A stretch of DNA of 39,191 bases, taken from a virus. Position 1 is the stretch's first letter; each line of letters opens with the position of its first letter. Position numbers and translations under genes: made by a program. This document shows, piece after piece, positions 1 to 7,305 of the stretch. The stretch is taken from positions 1-39,191 of IMG/VR virus record IMGVR_UViG_3300047585_000202; one strand, given 5' to 3'. The notes beneath the pieces were generated by a model. It was given only the letters and a program-made list of their open reading frames with translations. It did not search any database and was not told the DNA's origin.

Positions 1-114
1 AAGTTAATTTGGGACACCGCTTGGGAAGATGGAATGAAATTTGGGTATAAAGAAGGCTATGACAATGCCTATTACGACGCTACCGGAGAGACGTATAGAA
101 GGAAGGTCGCATAA
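1..114 (+). CDS. C-terminal part of a small early protein (continues from the right edge)
   Basis: The frame is open from base 1 and encodes 37 residues rich in Tyr, Gly and Asp, ending in TAA. The stop overlaps the ERF start (TAATG), so the two are translationally coupled. If the molecule is circular, the open reading frame at 39108-39191 joins this one in frame and gives a 65-residue protein with a good Shine-Dalgarno site. No family is recognised. Confidence 0.7.
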   Translation, partial: KLIWDTAWEDGMKFGYKEGYDNAYYDATGETYRRKVA

Positions 115-761
115 TGAACCAGAGTAATGAGATCAACGAACTAGCCACAGCGCTGGCCAAAGCCCAGGGTGAGATAAAATCGCCCCGAAAAGATCAGACA
201 GCAAAAGGTAAAGCGTTCTCATACGATTACGCCAGCTTGAATAGTTTTCTAAAAGCCTCGTTAGAGGTTCTCAGCAAAAACGGTCTCGCTATCGTGCAAG
301 GGATGGACGATAGCGACATTCAGCCCGGCGATGTGCTGGTCATCACGAAGCTTATTCACTCATCGGGCCAATGGATAGAAAGCCGGTTAAAACTCCATGC
401 CAATAATAATGACCCCCAGGCTATGGGAAGCGCCATCACGTATGGACGCCGTTACGCCTTGGCCGCTATGGTAGGGTTGGCTCCCGAGGAAGATGACGAT
501 GCCCAAAAGGCCACTGAAACCAAACCTACTTTGGTGCCGGACCATAATCCCACTTATTTGGCAGCGGCAACCGCTGAGCCTAAAATTTGGTACAATCGGT
601 TGCTTAAGTTACGGCAGTCCTGCTTAGGGTTGGATGAATTTACGGAAGTGACCCATGAGCGATTGGTGGATTTAAAAACTTGCACCGATATCCCCAAAAT
701 GGAAAAAGCTTATAAAATACTCTTAGAGTATTTACAGAAACAAGGAAGGATTGCCGCCTGA
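114..761 (+). CDS. erf: ERF-family single-strand annealing recombinase
   Basis: A 215-residue protein of the ERF superfamily, which anneals complementary single strands and promotes recombination or circularisation of phage DNA. The family signature is visible at residues 104-130: Gly-Ser-x-x-(S/T)-Y-x-x-R-Y followed by the Gly-Leu-x-x-Glu-Glu-Asp-Asp-Asp acidic motif. The N-terminal part (residues 5-60) has the usual helix and K-rich segment. The C-terminal 80 residues are more variable, as is normal in this family. It starts on the ATG that overlaps the upstream TAA and ends in TGATG with the next gene. It is the only clear recombination or replication gene in the window, which suggests host-dependent replication. 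The family call is firm; the exact substrate range is inferred. Confidence 0.9.
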   Translation: MNQSNEINELATALAKAQGEIKSPRKDQTAKGKAFSYDYASLNSFLKASLEVLSKNGLAIVQGMDDSDIQPGDVLVITKLIHSSGQWIESRLKLHANNNDPQAMGSAITYGRRYALAAMVGLAPEEDDDAQKATETKPTLVPDHNPTYLAAATAEPKIWYNRLLKLRQSCLGLDEFTEVTHERLVDLKTCTDIPKMEKAYKILLEYLQKQGRIAA

Positions 762-997
762 TGCAGATTACATTTGGGTCGACCTACGTGATTAAAGGGG
801 CGACTCAGCAACAAATAGATCAACTGATTCCAACCTTAACTGCACATGGGCGGTTTCCGGCTATTAAGTTCACTTGTGACCGACCGCTAAAAACAGACAC
901 AGTGCAGATTAGCGATAATTTGGATACCCCCTTTGAAAAATGGCTTGCGTTACTGGGTATTAAAAATTATGAGAAAGGATTGCCGCATGAAAAATAA
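761..997 (+). CDS. Small early protein of unknown function (78 aa)
   Basis: The ATG overlaps the ERF stop (TGATG), so it is coupled to ERF and may assist it. The N-terminal half has the beta-hairpin/helix look of a small alpha/beta protein, with a motif G-A-T-x-x-Q-I-D-x-L that resembles a short helix. No catalytic motif or membrane segment is seen. Its last bases overlap the next gene start at 987. I do not recognise the family. Confidence 0.7.
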   Translation: MQITFGSTYVIKGATQQQIDQLIPTLTAHGRFPAIKFTCDRPLKTDTVQISDNLDTPFEKWLALLGIKNYEKGLPHEK

Positions 998-1145
998 CCC
1001 AGGTTGGTTTGTGATTTTGGCCTTCCTGTCCCTCCTATTATACATCCCCATCATCGTGGCCTTTATCACCCATAATATCAGCTGGCTGCTTTTATACCCG
1101 ATTCTCATCGCAGCGGCCCAAGTGTACTTTAGTAGAAAGGAGTAA
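987..1145 (+). CDS. Small two-helix membrane protein (52 aa)
   Basis: Starts at ATG 987 after GAGAAAGGA, which is a good ribosome site; an in-frame TTG further upstream (933) is less likely. Residues 6-27 and 29-46 are strongly hydrophobic and separated by a His-Asn turn, giving a helical hairpin with a basic C-terminal tail (SRKE). Small hairpin proteins at this position can be superinfection-exclusion or holin-like factors, but nothing in the sequence decides this. Confidence 0.65.
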   Translation: MKNNPGWFVILAFLSLLLYIPIIVAFITHNISWLLLYPILIAAAQVYFSRKE

Positions 1146-1146
1146 T

Positions 1147-1371
1147 ATGAGCCTGTTTCAAGATACGTTCTGTAACTGGTGTGGGCATCGGGAAGTACTC
1201 AAGACCGTATTAAAATGCCGAAAGTGTGGGCTGCCCCATTGCTTAATCTATATTCCTAATAATCAAGAAAGGAATTCCAATGGAACAGATAGAACACCTA
1301 GTAATAACTATCACCGGATGTTTAGCAGTGTTAATGGTGCTGGGAACGGGTCTATGGATATTTGCAATTAA
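1147..1371 (+). CDS. Zinc-ribbon mini-protein (up to 74 aa)
   Basis: Begins just after the previous gene, preceded by AGAAAGGAG. Residues 9-32 contain C-x-x-C ... C-x-x-C, a compact zinc-ribbon pattern. The part after about residue 42 is low complexity (Asn/Ser/Gly) and lies over a second small gene at 1280 in another frame, so the functional part is probably only the first 40 residues. Nucleic-acid binding is a guess from the ribbon. Confidence 0.6.
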   Translation: MSLFQDTFCNWCGHREVLKTVLKCRKCGLPHCLIYIPNNQERNSNGTDRTPSNNYHRMFSSVNGAGNGSMDICN

Positions 1372-1390
1372 AAAATTAGAATTAGATTAA
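1280..1390 (+). CDS. Very small single-pass membrane protein (36 aa), overlapping the previous gene
   Basis: ATG at 1280 follows AAGAAAGGA with good spacing. The 36 residues are a short acidic N-terminus, one hydrophobic helix at about residues 7-30, and a charged tail (KKLELD). It overlaps 1147-1371 in another frame and ends directly before the convergent terminator, so it is the last gene of the rightward transcript. The start site and helix argue that it is real; function is unknown. Confidence 0.55.
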   Translation: MEQIEHLVITITGCLAVLMVLGTGLWIFAIKKLELD

Positions 1391-1394
1391 TCCA

Positions 1395-1430
1395 ATAAAA
1401 AAAAGCCCCTCTGGTTTCCCAGGGGGGCTT
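1395..1430 (-). terminator. Rho-independent terminator ending the leftward late transcript
   Basis: Arms 1403-1414 and 1419-1430 pair over 12 bases (one G-T pair) around a TTTC loop. Read leftward, the stem is followed by a run of T (the A-run at 1397-1404). It sits between the converging arms and stops the late operon; for the rightward arm the T-run is missing, so termination there would be weaker. Confidence 0.85.
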
Positions 1431-1453
1431 CAATAGTTGTACATGAGGTGACT

Positions 1454-1768
1454 CTAAGAAGATGAACTTGAATTATTACTAATAATACTGTCCAGCTCTT
1501 GGGTAGCGGCATCGCTGACGGTCCCAATGGCGTTATCTGCGGCAGTTTCCAATGGGGCGCTTAACACTGGGGGCGTAACCTTAGAGATAGCGGTATTGGC
1601 TGCCGAGACGGCCAGGGGGGTGCCAATCGCCAACAAGGCGTTTGCTAAGGTTGCCAAAATATGGCCCAACGAGGCAAACAAGACAGAGTGTTCTATCGCA
1701 CTCAAATCTTTCACAACTTCGGATTCAAACGCATCAAAGTCCGATTTTAGGGTTTCAAAAAAAGACAT
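1454..1768 (-). CDS. Small Ala/Ser-rich late protein with hydrophobic centre (104 aa)
   Basis: Last gene of the leftward operon. A strong AAGGAG lies 8 bases before ATG 1768. Residues 1-25 are acidic and amphipathic, residues 28-62 are a long weakly hydrophobic stretch (Leu/Ala rich), and the end is a Ser tail (SNNSSSSS). The shape could suit a membrane-active lysis protein or a small virion protein. It follows the lysozyme group, which favours a lysis-related role, but no family is recognised. Confidence 0.7.
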   Translation of the reverse strand: MSFFETLKSDFDAFESEVVKDLSAIEHSVLFASLGHILATLANALLAIGTPLAVSAANTAISKVTPPVLSAPLETAADNAIGTVSDAATQELDSIISNNSSSSS

Positions 1769-1769
1769 C

Positions 1770-1940
1770 TTAAACTCCTTCTATTGTAAAGACAAAGTCG
1801 GTCGGTTTGCAGTTGTTTTTGGTGGCCTCTTTATTGAGTTGGCTTCTCACAGCCCCTTGAATCATTAGGGGAAGCTGAATCGTATCTACTTGTGTGCCTA
1901 AGATTAGAGACTGTTCCGGTTTAAAAACATTCAGTTTCAT
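1770..1940 (-). CDS. Small late protein of unknown function (56 aa)
   Basis: The ATG at 1940 overlaps the stop of the upstream membrane protein (ATGA). It ends one base before the next gene start and carries the AAGGAG that serves that gene. Sequence features are a beta-rich, mildly polar protein with a single Cys and a C-terminal F-V-F-T motif. No transmembrane segment. Support comes from gapless packing in the operon. Confidence 0.6.
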   Translation of the reverse strand: MKLNVFKPEQSLILGTQVDTIQLPLMIQGAVRSQLNKEATKNNCKPTDFVFTIEGV

Positions 1941-2107
1941 TTTTGGGCAAACCTCGTATTAATTAATTCCGGGAAAAAAGCCAAAGCTATAAACAGATAA
2001 AAAACTAAATAATCAGAGTGAAGATTATATTTCTTATAAATACAGTGACAAATAATACTTAAAATAATAACGATTAAATATTTACCCAACCATTTTAAAT
2101 AATTCAT
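1937..2107 (-). CDS. Small two-helix membrane protein next to the lysozyme (56 aa), holin candidate
   Basis: The ATG at 2107 overlaps the lysozyme stop (ATGA). Residues 5-24 (Leu/Ile/Val rich) and 34-48 (Tyr/Leu/Phe/Ala) are hydrophobic, joined by a basic loop with K-K-Y. A two-helix protein coupled to an endolysin gene is a classic holin position, but holins are defined by function and several other small membrane proteins here compete for the role. Confidence 0.6.
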   Translation of the reverse strand: MNYLKWLGKYLIVIILSIICHCIYKKYNLHSDYLVFYLFIALAFFPELINTRFAQK

Positions 2108-2553
2108 GCCACTTTCTCCTGGGGTTGATTCCAGAAGGTTATTTCTTTTTCCCGGCGTTCTTTTAACCCTTCCAGTTCGTGGCCTTTGTCGTCCTTGATG
2201 TATAGAATAAGATGCTCGGGGACAAGGTTATACTGTCTTTCGTTCAGGAGTTTTAACAAGGGGGCGGTAGCAAATTGATGGATGCCCCCGTTATACACAA
2301 AATCAACCAGGGCGTCATATTGTCCTTGGGTTAAGAAAACCTTCACGAGGTTATCAACGGCATGCTCGGACGCTAATAAATCATCCCACAAAAGTTTATC
2401 GGCAATCTCCAGGGTAATAATACTCCCAGGGTAGGCATAGCGTCCCGTATGGCCATAGCCGATGGTCCATTTACCGCCCGAGTCTTGATAAGCGTGCGAG
2501 CGGAAACCTTCTTCCTTGCGGATAAAATCTTGAAGTTCTAAACTGGCCAGCAT
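2104..2553 (-). CDS. Endolysin, GH24 phage lysozyme
   Basis: A 149-residue muramidase that cleaves the MurNAc-GlcNAc bond of peptidoglycan. The catalytic triad spacing of the family is visible: Glu15, Asp24 and Thr30, within E-G-F ... Y-x-D-x-G-G-x-W-T-I-G-Y-G-H-T. The later D-x-L-V-D-F-x-Y-N-G-G segment is the usual second conserved block. There is no signal peptide or SAR helix, so export would need a holin. The ribosome site is weak. A perfect 12-base palindrome (2593-2604) lies in the gap upstream. Length is normal for the family (about 145-165). Confidence 0.92.
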   Translation of the reverse strand: MLASLELQDFIRKEEGFRSHAYQDSGGKWTIGYGHTGRYAYPGSIITLEIADKLLWDDLLASEHAVDNLVKVFLTQGQYDALVDFVYNGGIHQFATAPLLKLLNERQYNLVPEHLILYIKDDKGHELEGLKERREKEITFWNQPQEKVA

Positions 2554-2629
2554 CAGAACTGTCTCGTTTGTCTACCACATGGATAGATTAACTGAGAATT
2601 CTCACTCCCGCGTCCAGTAAATGGAGGGT

Positions 2630-3076
2630 TTACCTTTTATAAACGGCCATCAGGGACCGGTAGGCGTATAGACATTGCATCACTGTTTCCTTGAGCCGGT
2701 CGTGGTTGAGGGCTTCCAGGTGACCGGGCGAGAGATTGCTCAAGATTTGCGCCAGCATTTTACCGGTGTCGGCGGCATCGTAAAGCGGGTAGATTTGTTC
2801 GGCCAGTTCAAATATTTCGGTTACCAGGGCGTTCGCTGCCGTGTCTTTTAGGAGATGAACCGGTTTTTTTCGGCCTTGTTCCGCTTGGAGTTCGACGTTT
2901 AACTCGGCCACTTGGGTATACATTTCTTGGGATTGGTGCAGTTGATTCTGAGTGAGGGCCAATTGACTTTTAAGTTCCACAAGTTGCGTCTTGTCTTCGT
3001 GGATTTGTTTGAGAATCTCGGTTTGATTTTGAACAAGTGACGGCCATGGATCATATTTGGGTTTAAACCAAAACAT
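2630..3076 (-). CDS. Coiled-coil late protein (148 aa)
   Basis: ATG 3076 is chosen because AAGGAG sits just upstream; a longer reading would run into the upstream gene. Residues 15-65 are rich in Gln, Leu, Glu and Lys with heptad-like spacing, predicting a coiled coil. The C-terminal 80 residues look helical. It lies between fibre-like proteins and lysozyme; it may be a fibre chaperone, a spanin-like periplasmic factor or a structural piece, though no signal peptide or lipobox is seen. Confidence 0.7.
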   Translation of the reverse strand: MFWFKPKYDPWPSLVQNQTEILKQIHEDKTQLVELKSQLALTQNQLHQSQEMYTQVAELNVELQAEQGRKKPVHLLKDTAANALVTEIFELAEQIYPLYDAADTGKMLAQILSNLSPGHLEALNHDRLKETVMQCLYAYRSLMAVYKR

Positions 3077-3077
3077 T

Positions 3078-3827
3078 TCAGTCTCCTTGCTGGTTGACGG
3101 TAAAGAGGGACCATGGGTTTTTGGACAGATAGGCCGCTTCAATAGGATTGATGGCCCGGTTCCAGATGGCCACATAATAGGTAGCAACCCCAATGGTGCT
3201 ACCACCTAGTGTAACCGTAGAGGAACACGTTCCAATCGTGAGGCCGTTTGTATTGGTGCTTGAAACGCCGTCCACGTAAATATATTTATTGGCGCTCGTC
3301 AAAATCCCGATCACGATATGATCCCCGACGGTAGGGGTCACACTAGAGGCGAGTTGATACGTTGCTGCCGCTGTGTTGTTGTCCGTGTTGAAAACGTAAG
3401 TCGGTGTAGAAGTGACCTGGAGGAGCCAGCCATTATTGCTGGATTCGGAAACATACCCGTCTTGGGAAAAGATATCAGGATAACTGGCATCACTGGCCAG
3501 GGTGCTGATATTGATATAGACCGCTGTTGTAAAAGGACCCCCGAGGAAGTTTAAATCGGGTTGGTTGGCCCAGGCTGCATTGCCTGCACAGGTCAGCCCT
3601 TGATTGGTTCGGACGGTTGTTATATTGGCCTGGGTGGCTTGACGCCCTTTTACAATATCACGGGGATAGCCATTCTGACAGGGAGCTAAAAAAATCAGGC
3701 CACGGGTAATGGGATTAGCCGCATTGATTTGATATTGCAGCTGGGGATTATATTGAGCGTCTTTATATTTGGCCTGGCAGGGCAAGGATAGGGCAAGACA
3801 TACAATTAGTAGAAGTGCCTTTATCAT
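3078..3827 (-). CDS. Exported LamG/concanavalin-like tail-fibre or adhesin protein (249 aa)
   Basis: Residues 1-19 form a typical Sec signal peptide (Lys, Leu-rich core, ending C-Q-A). After it, N-P-I-T-R-G-L at about residues 38-44 is the entry motif often seen in phage LamG-like carbohydrate-binding beta-sandwiches, and the rest is Thr/Ser/Asn-rich beta sequence ending with an A-I-W-N-R-A motif that closes such folds. Likely a glycan-binding receptor or adhesin. It overlaps its neighbour by 4 bases (ATGA). A signal peptide on a presumed virion protein is odd. Confidence 0.75.
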   Translation of the reverse strand: MIKALLLIVCLALSLPCQAKYKDAQYNPQLQYQINAANPITRGLIFLAPCQNGYPRDIVKGRQATQANITTVRTNQGLTCAGNAAWANQPDLNFLGGPFTTAVYINISTLASDASYPDIFSQDGYVSESSNNGWLLQVTSTPTYVFNTDNNTAAATYQLASSVTPTVGDHIVIGILTSANKYIYVDGVSSTNTNGLTIGTCSSTVTLGGSTIGVATYYVAIWNRAINPIEAAYLSKNPWSLFTVNQQGD

Positions 3828-4606
3828 AATCCTGTCTTATAAACCCCGATATATTGGGCTGCATTGCCGGATGCATTGAGAGAAGTACCGGTATTATTCA
3901 CCACAGCGATCCCCCAATAAGGAGGCACCATGCCGCCTGCCGCTTGTGCAACCGATAAAGCAGGGCATGTATAAACCGTAGACGTCGCATTGGCGGTGAA
4001 ACTGCCCATAAGTTTGGCATTTGAAATGGTGATGGCTGCGTCGCTGGCACCGCCCCCGTCAGTGAATAAGGAATCATCCAAAGAGGTAATTAAATAAACT
4101 GAATAATAACCCGTCGCTGCGACAGAAGAGGAAGCCGTTTTAACACTGACAATGACCTGAACATCTTGATAGAGGTTTGAAGTGTTGTTAATAATGGTAG
4201 ATTGCCGTCCGCTAGCGCTCCCCAATGAGGCTAAAGTAATAGTAAAAGCCGTTTCGGAGCCATAGGCTTGAAGAATACTGGAAGCGGATTGATTTGAGGC
4301 AATAGTGACCGGAACCGAAGCGGACATCGTGGTTTGCCCAAGCGCCAGAGAAGAGCCCCCAATTTGGGTGAGGCTGATGGTCCATGGGCCAGATGCCTGG
4401 GTGACAGCGCCCAGGGTATTGGAACCGGCAGGCAACGCATTCGTGATTGAAGTGAGGGCGTTAATATTCCACGTTCCGGATTGAGTGACGCCGAGTGTGG
4501 AATTAATAACGTTGACTTGCTGGTTTCCGGATCCATCAAAATTATATGCCCAGGCAGGTGTTATGCAGAGTAGTGAGGCTAGTAATAATCCAATAAGCTT
4601 TTTCAT
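3824..4606 (-). CDS. Exported beta-rich tail-fibre-like protein (260 aa)
   Basis: Residues 1-20 are a clear signal peptide (M-K-K, Leu-rich core, ending A-W-A). The middle contains P-V-T-I-A-S-N-Q-S-A (about residues 98-107), a motif frequent in phage tail and decoration proteins, within Ser/Thr/Gly/Asn-rich beta sequence. It overlaps both neighbours by 4 bases, so the fibre genes are translationally coupled. Role in host binding is inferred from position and composition. Confidence 0.75.
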   Translation of the reverse strand: MKKLIGLLLASLLCITPAWAYNFDGSGNQQVNVINSTLGVTQSGTWNINALTSITNALPAGSNTLGAVTQASGPWTISLTQIGGSSLALGQTTMSASVPVTIASNQSASSILQAYGSETAFTITLASLGSASGRQSTIINNTSNLYQDVQVIVSVKTASSSVAATGYYSVYLITSLDDSLFTDGGGASDAAITISNAKLMGSFTANATSTVYTCPALSVAQAAGGMVPPYWGIAVVNNTGTSLNASGNAAQYIGVYKTGL

Positions 4607-4926
4607 GACAAGGTTTTCTCCACACCAAAAATAAAGTAATTCACCTTACTGGCCGCTGTAACATCGTATCCTTCAATCAAATCTGCAGCATTTAAAATAA
4701 AATTCTGCTGGAAAGAAACCCCGCTGGCCGTCACCCCCGGCGTCCAGATGAGCCGGGAAGTCCCGTCATTTAGATACAGGTTACACGTATCCGTGGTGTT
4801 ATCCGTGTTATAGAAGTAAACAGCAGTTATAAACGTGGCGGTGTTAGCCGGTACGGTATAAAGAGTTGCTTTTGAATTGGTAAGCTGGCCGCTTGCTAAT
4901 CGCTTTGGAGTGTAACCTATCGCCAC
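4603..4926 (-). CDS. Small beta-structured virion protein (107 aa)
   Basis: No signal peptide. Contains the pattern L-x-N-S-K-A-T-L-Y-T-V-P-A-N-T-A-T-F near residues 15-33 and I-T-A-V-Y-F-Y-N, which resembles the small beta-sandwich proteins that phages place in fibres or as capsid/tail decoration. Overlaps the next gene upstream by 10 bases. Function is inferred. Confidence 0.75.
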   Translation of the reverse strand: MAIGYTPKRLASGQLTNSKATLYTVPANTATFITAVYFYNTDNTTDTCNLYLNDGTSRLIWTPGVTASGVSFQQNFILNAADLIEGYDVTAASKVNYFIFGVEKTLS

Positions 4927-6077
4927 GCGCAGGCACCCGCATATAGAAGGTCAATAGGAAAATCCTGGATTTTACTATAGGTCACAGCTGCTGCTCCGAT
5001 GGTTGTTGCTCCGGTATTTGAAATGCCTACATCCCCACTCATCGCCACGCCGGTGGCAATATTGGAAGCATTGCCTACAAAAATATCCGCGCTGGGCAGC
5101 GTATTGGTCAGGATGGTGATGGGGTTTAGGGAGAATTGTGTGAACGCCAGGGGATCCGTTCCCATGGTGTTAACGGTTGCCGTTTCCACCCATGAGGTTC
5201 CCCCGTTAACCGTCCCGTTAATCACCGGAATTGCCCCCGTGTTATTGATATCGGAGGGCTGATCATAGTCCAAGGCCCGGGTTAGAATCGGGGGAAGAAT
5301 AGCGGTTTGGATCTGGGTAACATAATAGATGCCATTGAACGCACCTGATGGGCTTTGGGTATCGTTTTTAACGAGCCCACGCTGACCCACGGCGGTAAAA
5401 GTATAACCATCCCATGTGATAGCGGTATTGTTGGAACCCGTCAATGTAGCCCCTACACCGCTGACCCCATTATTGTAGGTTAGGCCGCTAGTATTAGAGG
5501 CGCTGGTGGTAGCCGCTTGGACTGCAACAGCAGGATTCACGCCCGCAATAGCGTTGGTGATAGCGGTGGTCACATAGGCGGTTGAAGCTGCCTTGGTTGT
5601 GTTGTCACTGGCGCTTTGCGTACCAACGATGGGATTTAACAACGTGGGGCCTGATGAAAAGACAACATTGGTCGTTCCGGTCGTGCCACTTACGGTGGTC
5701 CCTTGGATGGAACCAATTGAAAAAGCCCCTGTATTTGCGAGGGATAAATCCCCGCTGGCATTGACTGCTGTTGCTACCCCTGAACCATTGCCGACCCATA
5801 TTTTGGTCGAGGCCAAGCCCGGAAGCTGTCCGGTGGAGATAGCACCACCCAAACTGGAAAGTGTTAAATTTACCTGGTTTACGTCCAGGTTGAGATTTTT
5901 GTTGACGGTATCTTGCGTGAGACTCAGCTTGTTGGAGGCGACGGCCAGGTTGTAAAACTCAAGTGTACTACCGGAAAGTGTGTCGAAAAATCCATACCCA
6001 GCATTGCCTTCATTAGCCGCACCTGTGACGGTGCCCCCACCACCTCCGCCGGAGCCACCCCCAAAAATACCGCTCAT
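4917..6077 (-). CDS. Long Ser/Thr/Asn-rich tail fibre protein (386 aa)
   Basis: Starts with a Gly/Ser linker (residues 4-15), followed by repeated beta motifs such as G-x-x-S-T-x-x-I-W-V-G-N-G-S-G-V-A-T-x-V and two copies of S-G-D-x-x-x-x-N-T-G-A-x-x-I-G (near residues 107-122 and 345-361). These L-G-x-x repeats are typical of trimeric phage fibre shafts. No signal peptide, unlike several neighbours. It probably forms the shaft that carries the receptor-binding parts downstream. Confidence 0.8.
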   Translation of the reverse strand: MSGIFGGGSGGGGGGTVTGAANEGNAGYGFFDTLSGSTLEFYNLAVASNKLSLTQDTVNKNLNLDVNQVNLTLSSLGGAISTGQLPGLASTKIWVGNGSGVATAVNASGDLSLANTGAFSIGSIQGTTVSGTTGTTNVVFSSGPTLLNPIVGTQSASDNTTKAASTAYVTTAITNAIAGVNPAVAVQAATTSASNTSGLTYNNGVSGVGATLTGSNNTAITWDGYTFTAVGQRGLVKNDTQSPSGAFNGIYYVTQIQTAILPPILTRALDYDQPSDINNTGAIPVINGTVNGGTSWVETATVNTMGTDPLAFTQFSLNPITILTNTLPSADIFVGNASNIATGVAMSGDVGISNTGATTIGAAAVTYSKIQDFPIDLLYAGACAWR

Positions 6078-6382
6078 ATAGACTCGACCATCCCGGATGC
6101 GGTGACTTCGGTGGTATTCGATCCCTTGGTGATTTGCAAAGTGTTTCCGGGTGACACGATAATAGCGTCGTCATCGAGGTCCCAGATAATGCCACCATTT
6201 TCAGCAAACGGCCACGGACCCCACATGGCGACACCCCCATTGAGCACCGTTATATTATCGGCTGCGCCTAAAATGGCCGCTAACTTGCGCACGTATTGGG
6301 TGTGGGTGCTGACGGGTAATACGGTAAACGTGGTATTACTGCTATCCGAGACGTTAAACGGGACACTTGCGCGTCGGGTCAT
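6074..6382 (-). CDS. Small beta-rich structural protein (102 aa)
   Basis: Overlaps the fibre gene by 4 bases and the upstream gene by 1. Sequence is a compact beta-protein with an acidic D-L-D-D-D-A patch and L-Q-I-T-K-G near the end. No signal peptide or membrane segment. It reads as a fibre-associated or decoration-type protein; no family is recognised. Confidence 0.7.
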   Translation of the reverse strand: MTRRASVPFNVSDSSNTTFTVLPVSTHTQYVRKLAAILGAADNITVLNGGVAMWGPWPFAENGGIIWDLDDDAIIVSPGNTLQITKGSNTTEVTASGMVESI

Positions 6383-6768
6383 TACTGGTTGTCACTCGAA
6401 TAAAAGACAAAGAAACTGTAATGGTCGGCAGAGGTTGTCTTGGTAAACGTGACTGCCGCACTAACCGGGCATTGGATATAGTTGGGGTAAAACTGATCGA
6501 CCAGGTTACTATTAGCGGCGACATAAAAGAGGGGGCTTATTTGGGTAGTTCCACAGGACATATAAACACTATCGGCAGTCGCTGCCGAAATAACCCAGCC
6601 CCAGACGGTGTATTGCGTTCCTGTTACAGCACTTAAAACGGTAACGGTTGCGTTAGAGGTGTCGTTGACTTCAGCGGTTAACGTCGGAATACTGGCCCGT
6701 ATATTGGACGCTTGACTAGGACAGACTAAACTTATCGAGAGTAAAAAGGCGAATAAAAGCTTTTTCAT
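6382..6768 (-). CDS. Exported small beta-protein in the fibre cluster (128 aa)
   Basis: Residues 1-20 are a Sec signal peptide (M-K-K, Leu/Phe-rich core, ending S-Q-A). The mature part is about 108 residues of Thr/Val/Ala-rich beta sequence with two cysteines spaced about 30 apart that could form a disulphide in the periplasm. The stop overlaps the next start. It is the smallest of the four signal-peptide proteins in this operon. Confidence 0.7.
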   Translation of the reverse strand: MKKLLFAFLLSISLVCPSQASNIRASIPTLTAEVNDTSNATVTVLSAVTGTQYTVWGWVISAATADSVYMSCGTTQISPLFYVAANSNLVDQFYPNYIQCPVSAAVTFTKTTSADHYSFFVFYSSDNQ

Positions 6769-7101
6769 TTAAGCGGCGTCCTTTTGTTGGTTGATAAACT
6801 GTTCCATGAGCACGACGAGCTTAGCGATATTGGCGTCAATACGCTGCCCGGTTTGATAATCGTGCTCATCTCGTCGGTGGTCCCGTGAGTAGAGAAGCTT
6901 ATTAGAAATCATAACCACGGCAGGAAATACGACTCCGAGCCAGGAGAGGATAAGATTTCCTCCCATGTGAGGGGGTGGGTCGAATTGCGGGAGGTGGGGA
7001 TTGTCGTTCCAGAGGCACCAGGTAATTGAGATAACTGTAAACAGGAATATAAACCACCAGGTGCCGAGAAATTCGGTGATGGCGTCGGCAATGCGCTGCA
7101 T
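6769..7101 (-). CDS. DUF1003-like membrane protein (110 aa)
   Basis: Residues 12-33 and 47-66 are two membrane helices. Between and after them are the family hallmarks of DUF1003: a Gly-x-Trp-x-Phe entry, N-x-N-x-x-x-x-x-F-D-P-x-P before helix 2, M-I-S-N near its end, and then a charged R-D-x-x-R-x-x-x-D-Y tail followed by an amphipathic helix. DUF1003 proteins are usually bacterial inner-membrane proteins of unknown function. Its position between fibre genes and a second small membrane protein suggests a lysis or membrane role. Confidence 0.75.
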   Translation of the reverse strand: MQRIADAITEFLGTWWFIFLFTVISITWCLWNDNPHLPQFDPPPHMGGNLILSWLGVVFPAVVMISNKLLYSRDHRRDEHDYQTGQRIDANIAKLVVLMEQFINQQKDAA

Positions 7102-7104
7102 AAC

Positions 7105-7305
7105 TCACCCTCCATGGGCGGCATCCAGTTTTTTCTCGAGGTCGGCGGTTTGCTTGGCAATCGCGGCGTCAAAGTTGGCGTTGATTTTTTGGGTTTGGCG
7201 TTCCATCGCTTTCCACAGCGTCACGGATACCAGTAAAGATCCGGCCATCTGGGGCGTGCCTAAAAAATTAAAAAATTGGATGCCAAATGTAATGATGTTG
7301 TCCAT
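7105..7305 (-). CDS. Small holin-like protein (66 aa)
   Basis: Residues 1-31 are hydrophobic enough for one membrane helix (F-G-I-Q-F-F ... L-L-V-S-V-T-L-W). The remainder is a charged amphipathic helix rich in Lys, Asp, Ala and Gln. This short helix-plus-charged-tail shape, next to another membrane gene, fits a holin or holin partner. The ATG overlaps the stop of the gene upstream. No sequence family is recognised. Confidence 0.65.
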   Translation of the reverse strand: MDNIITFGIQFFNFLGTPQMAGSLLVSVTLWKAMERQTQKINANFDAAIAKQTADLEKKLDAAHGG

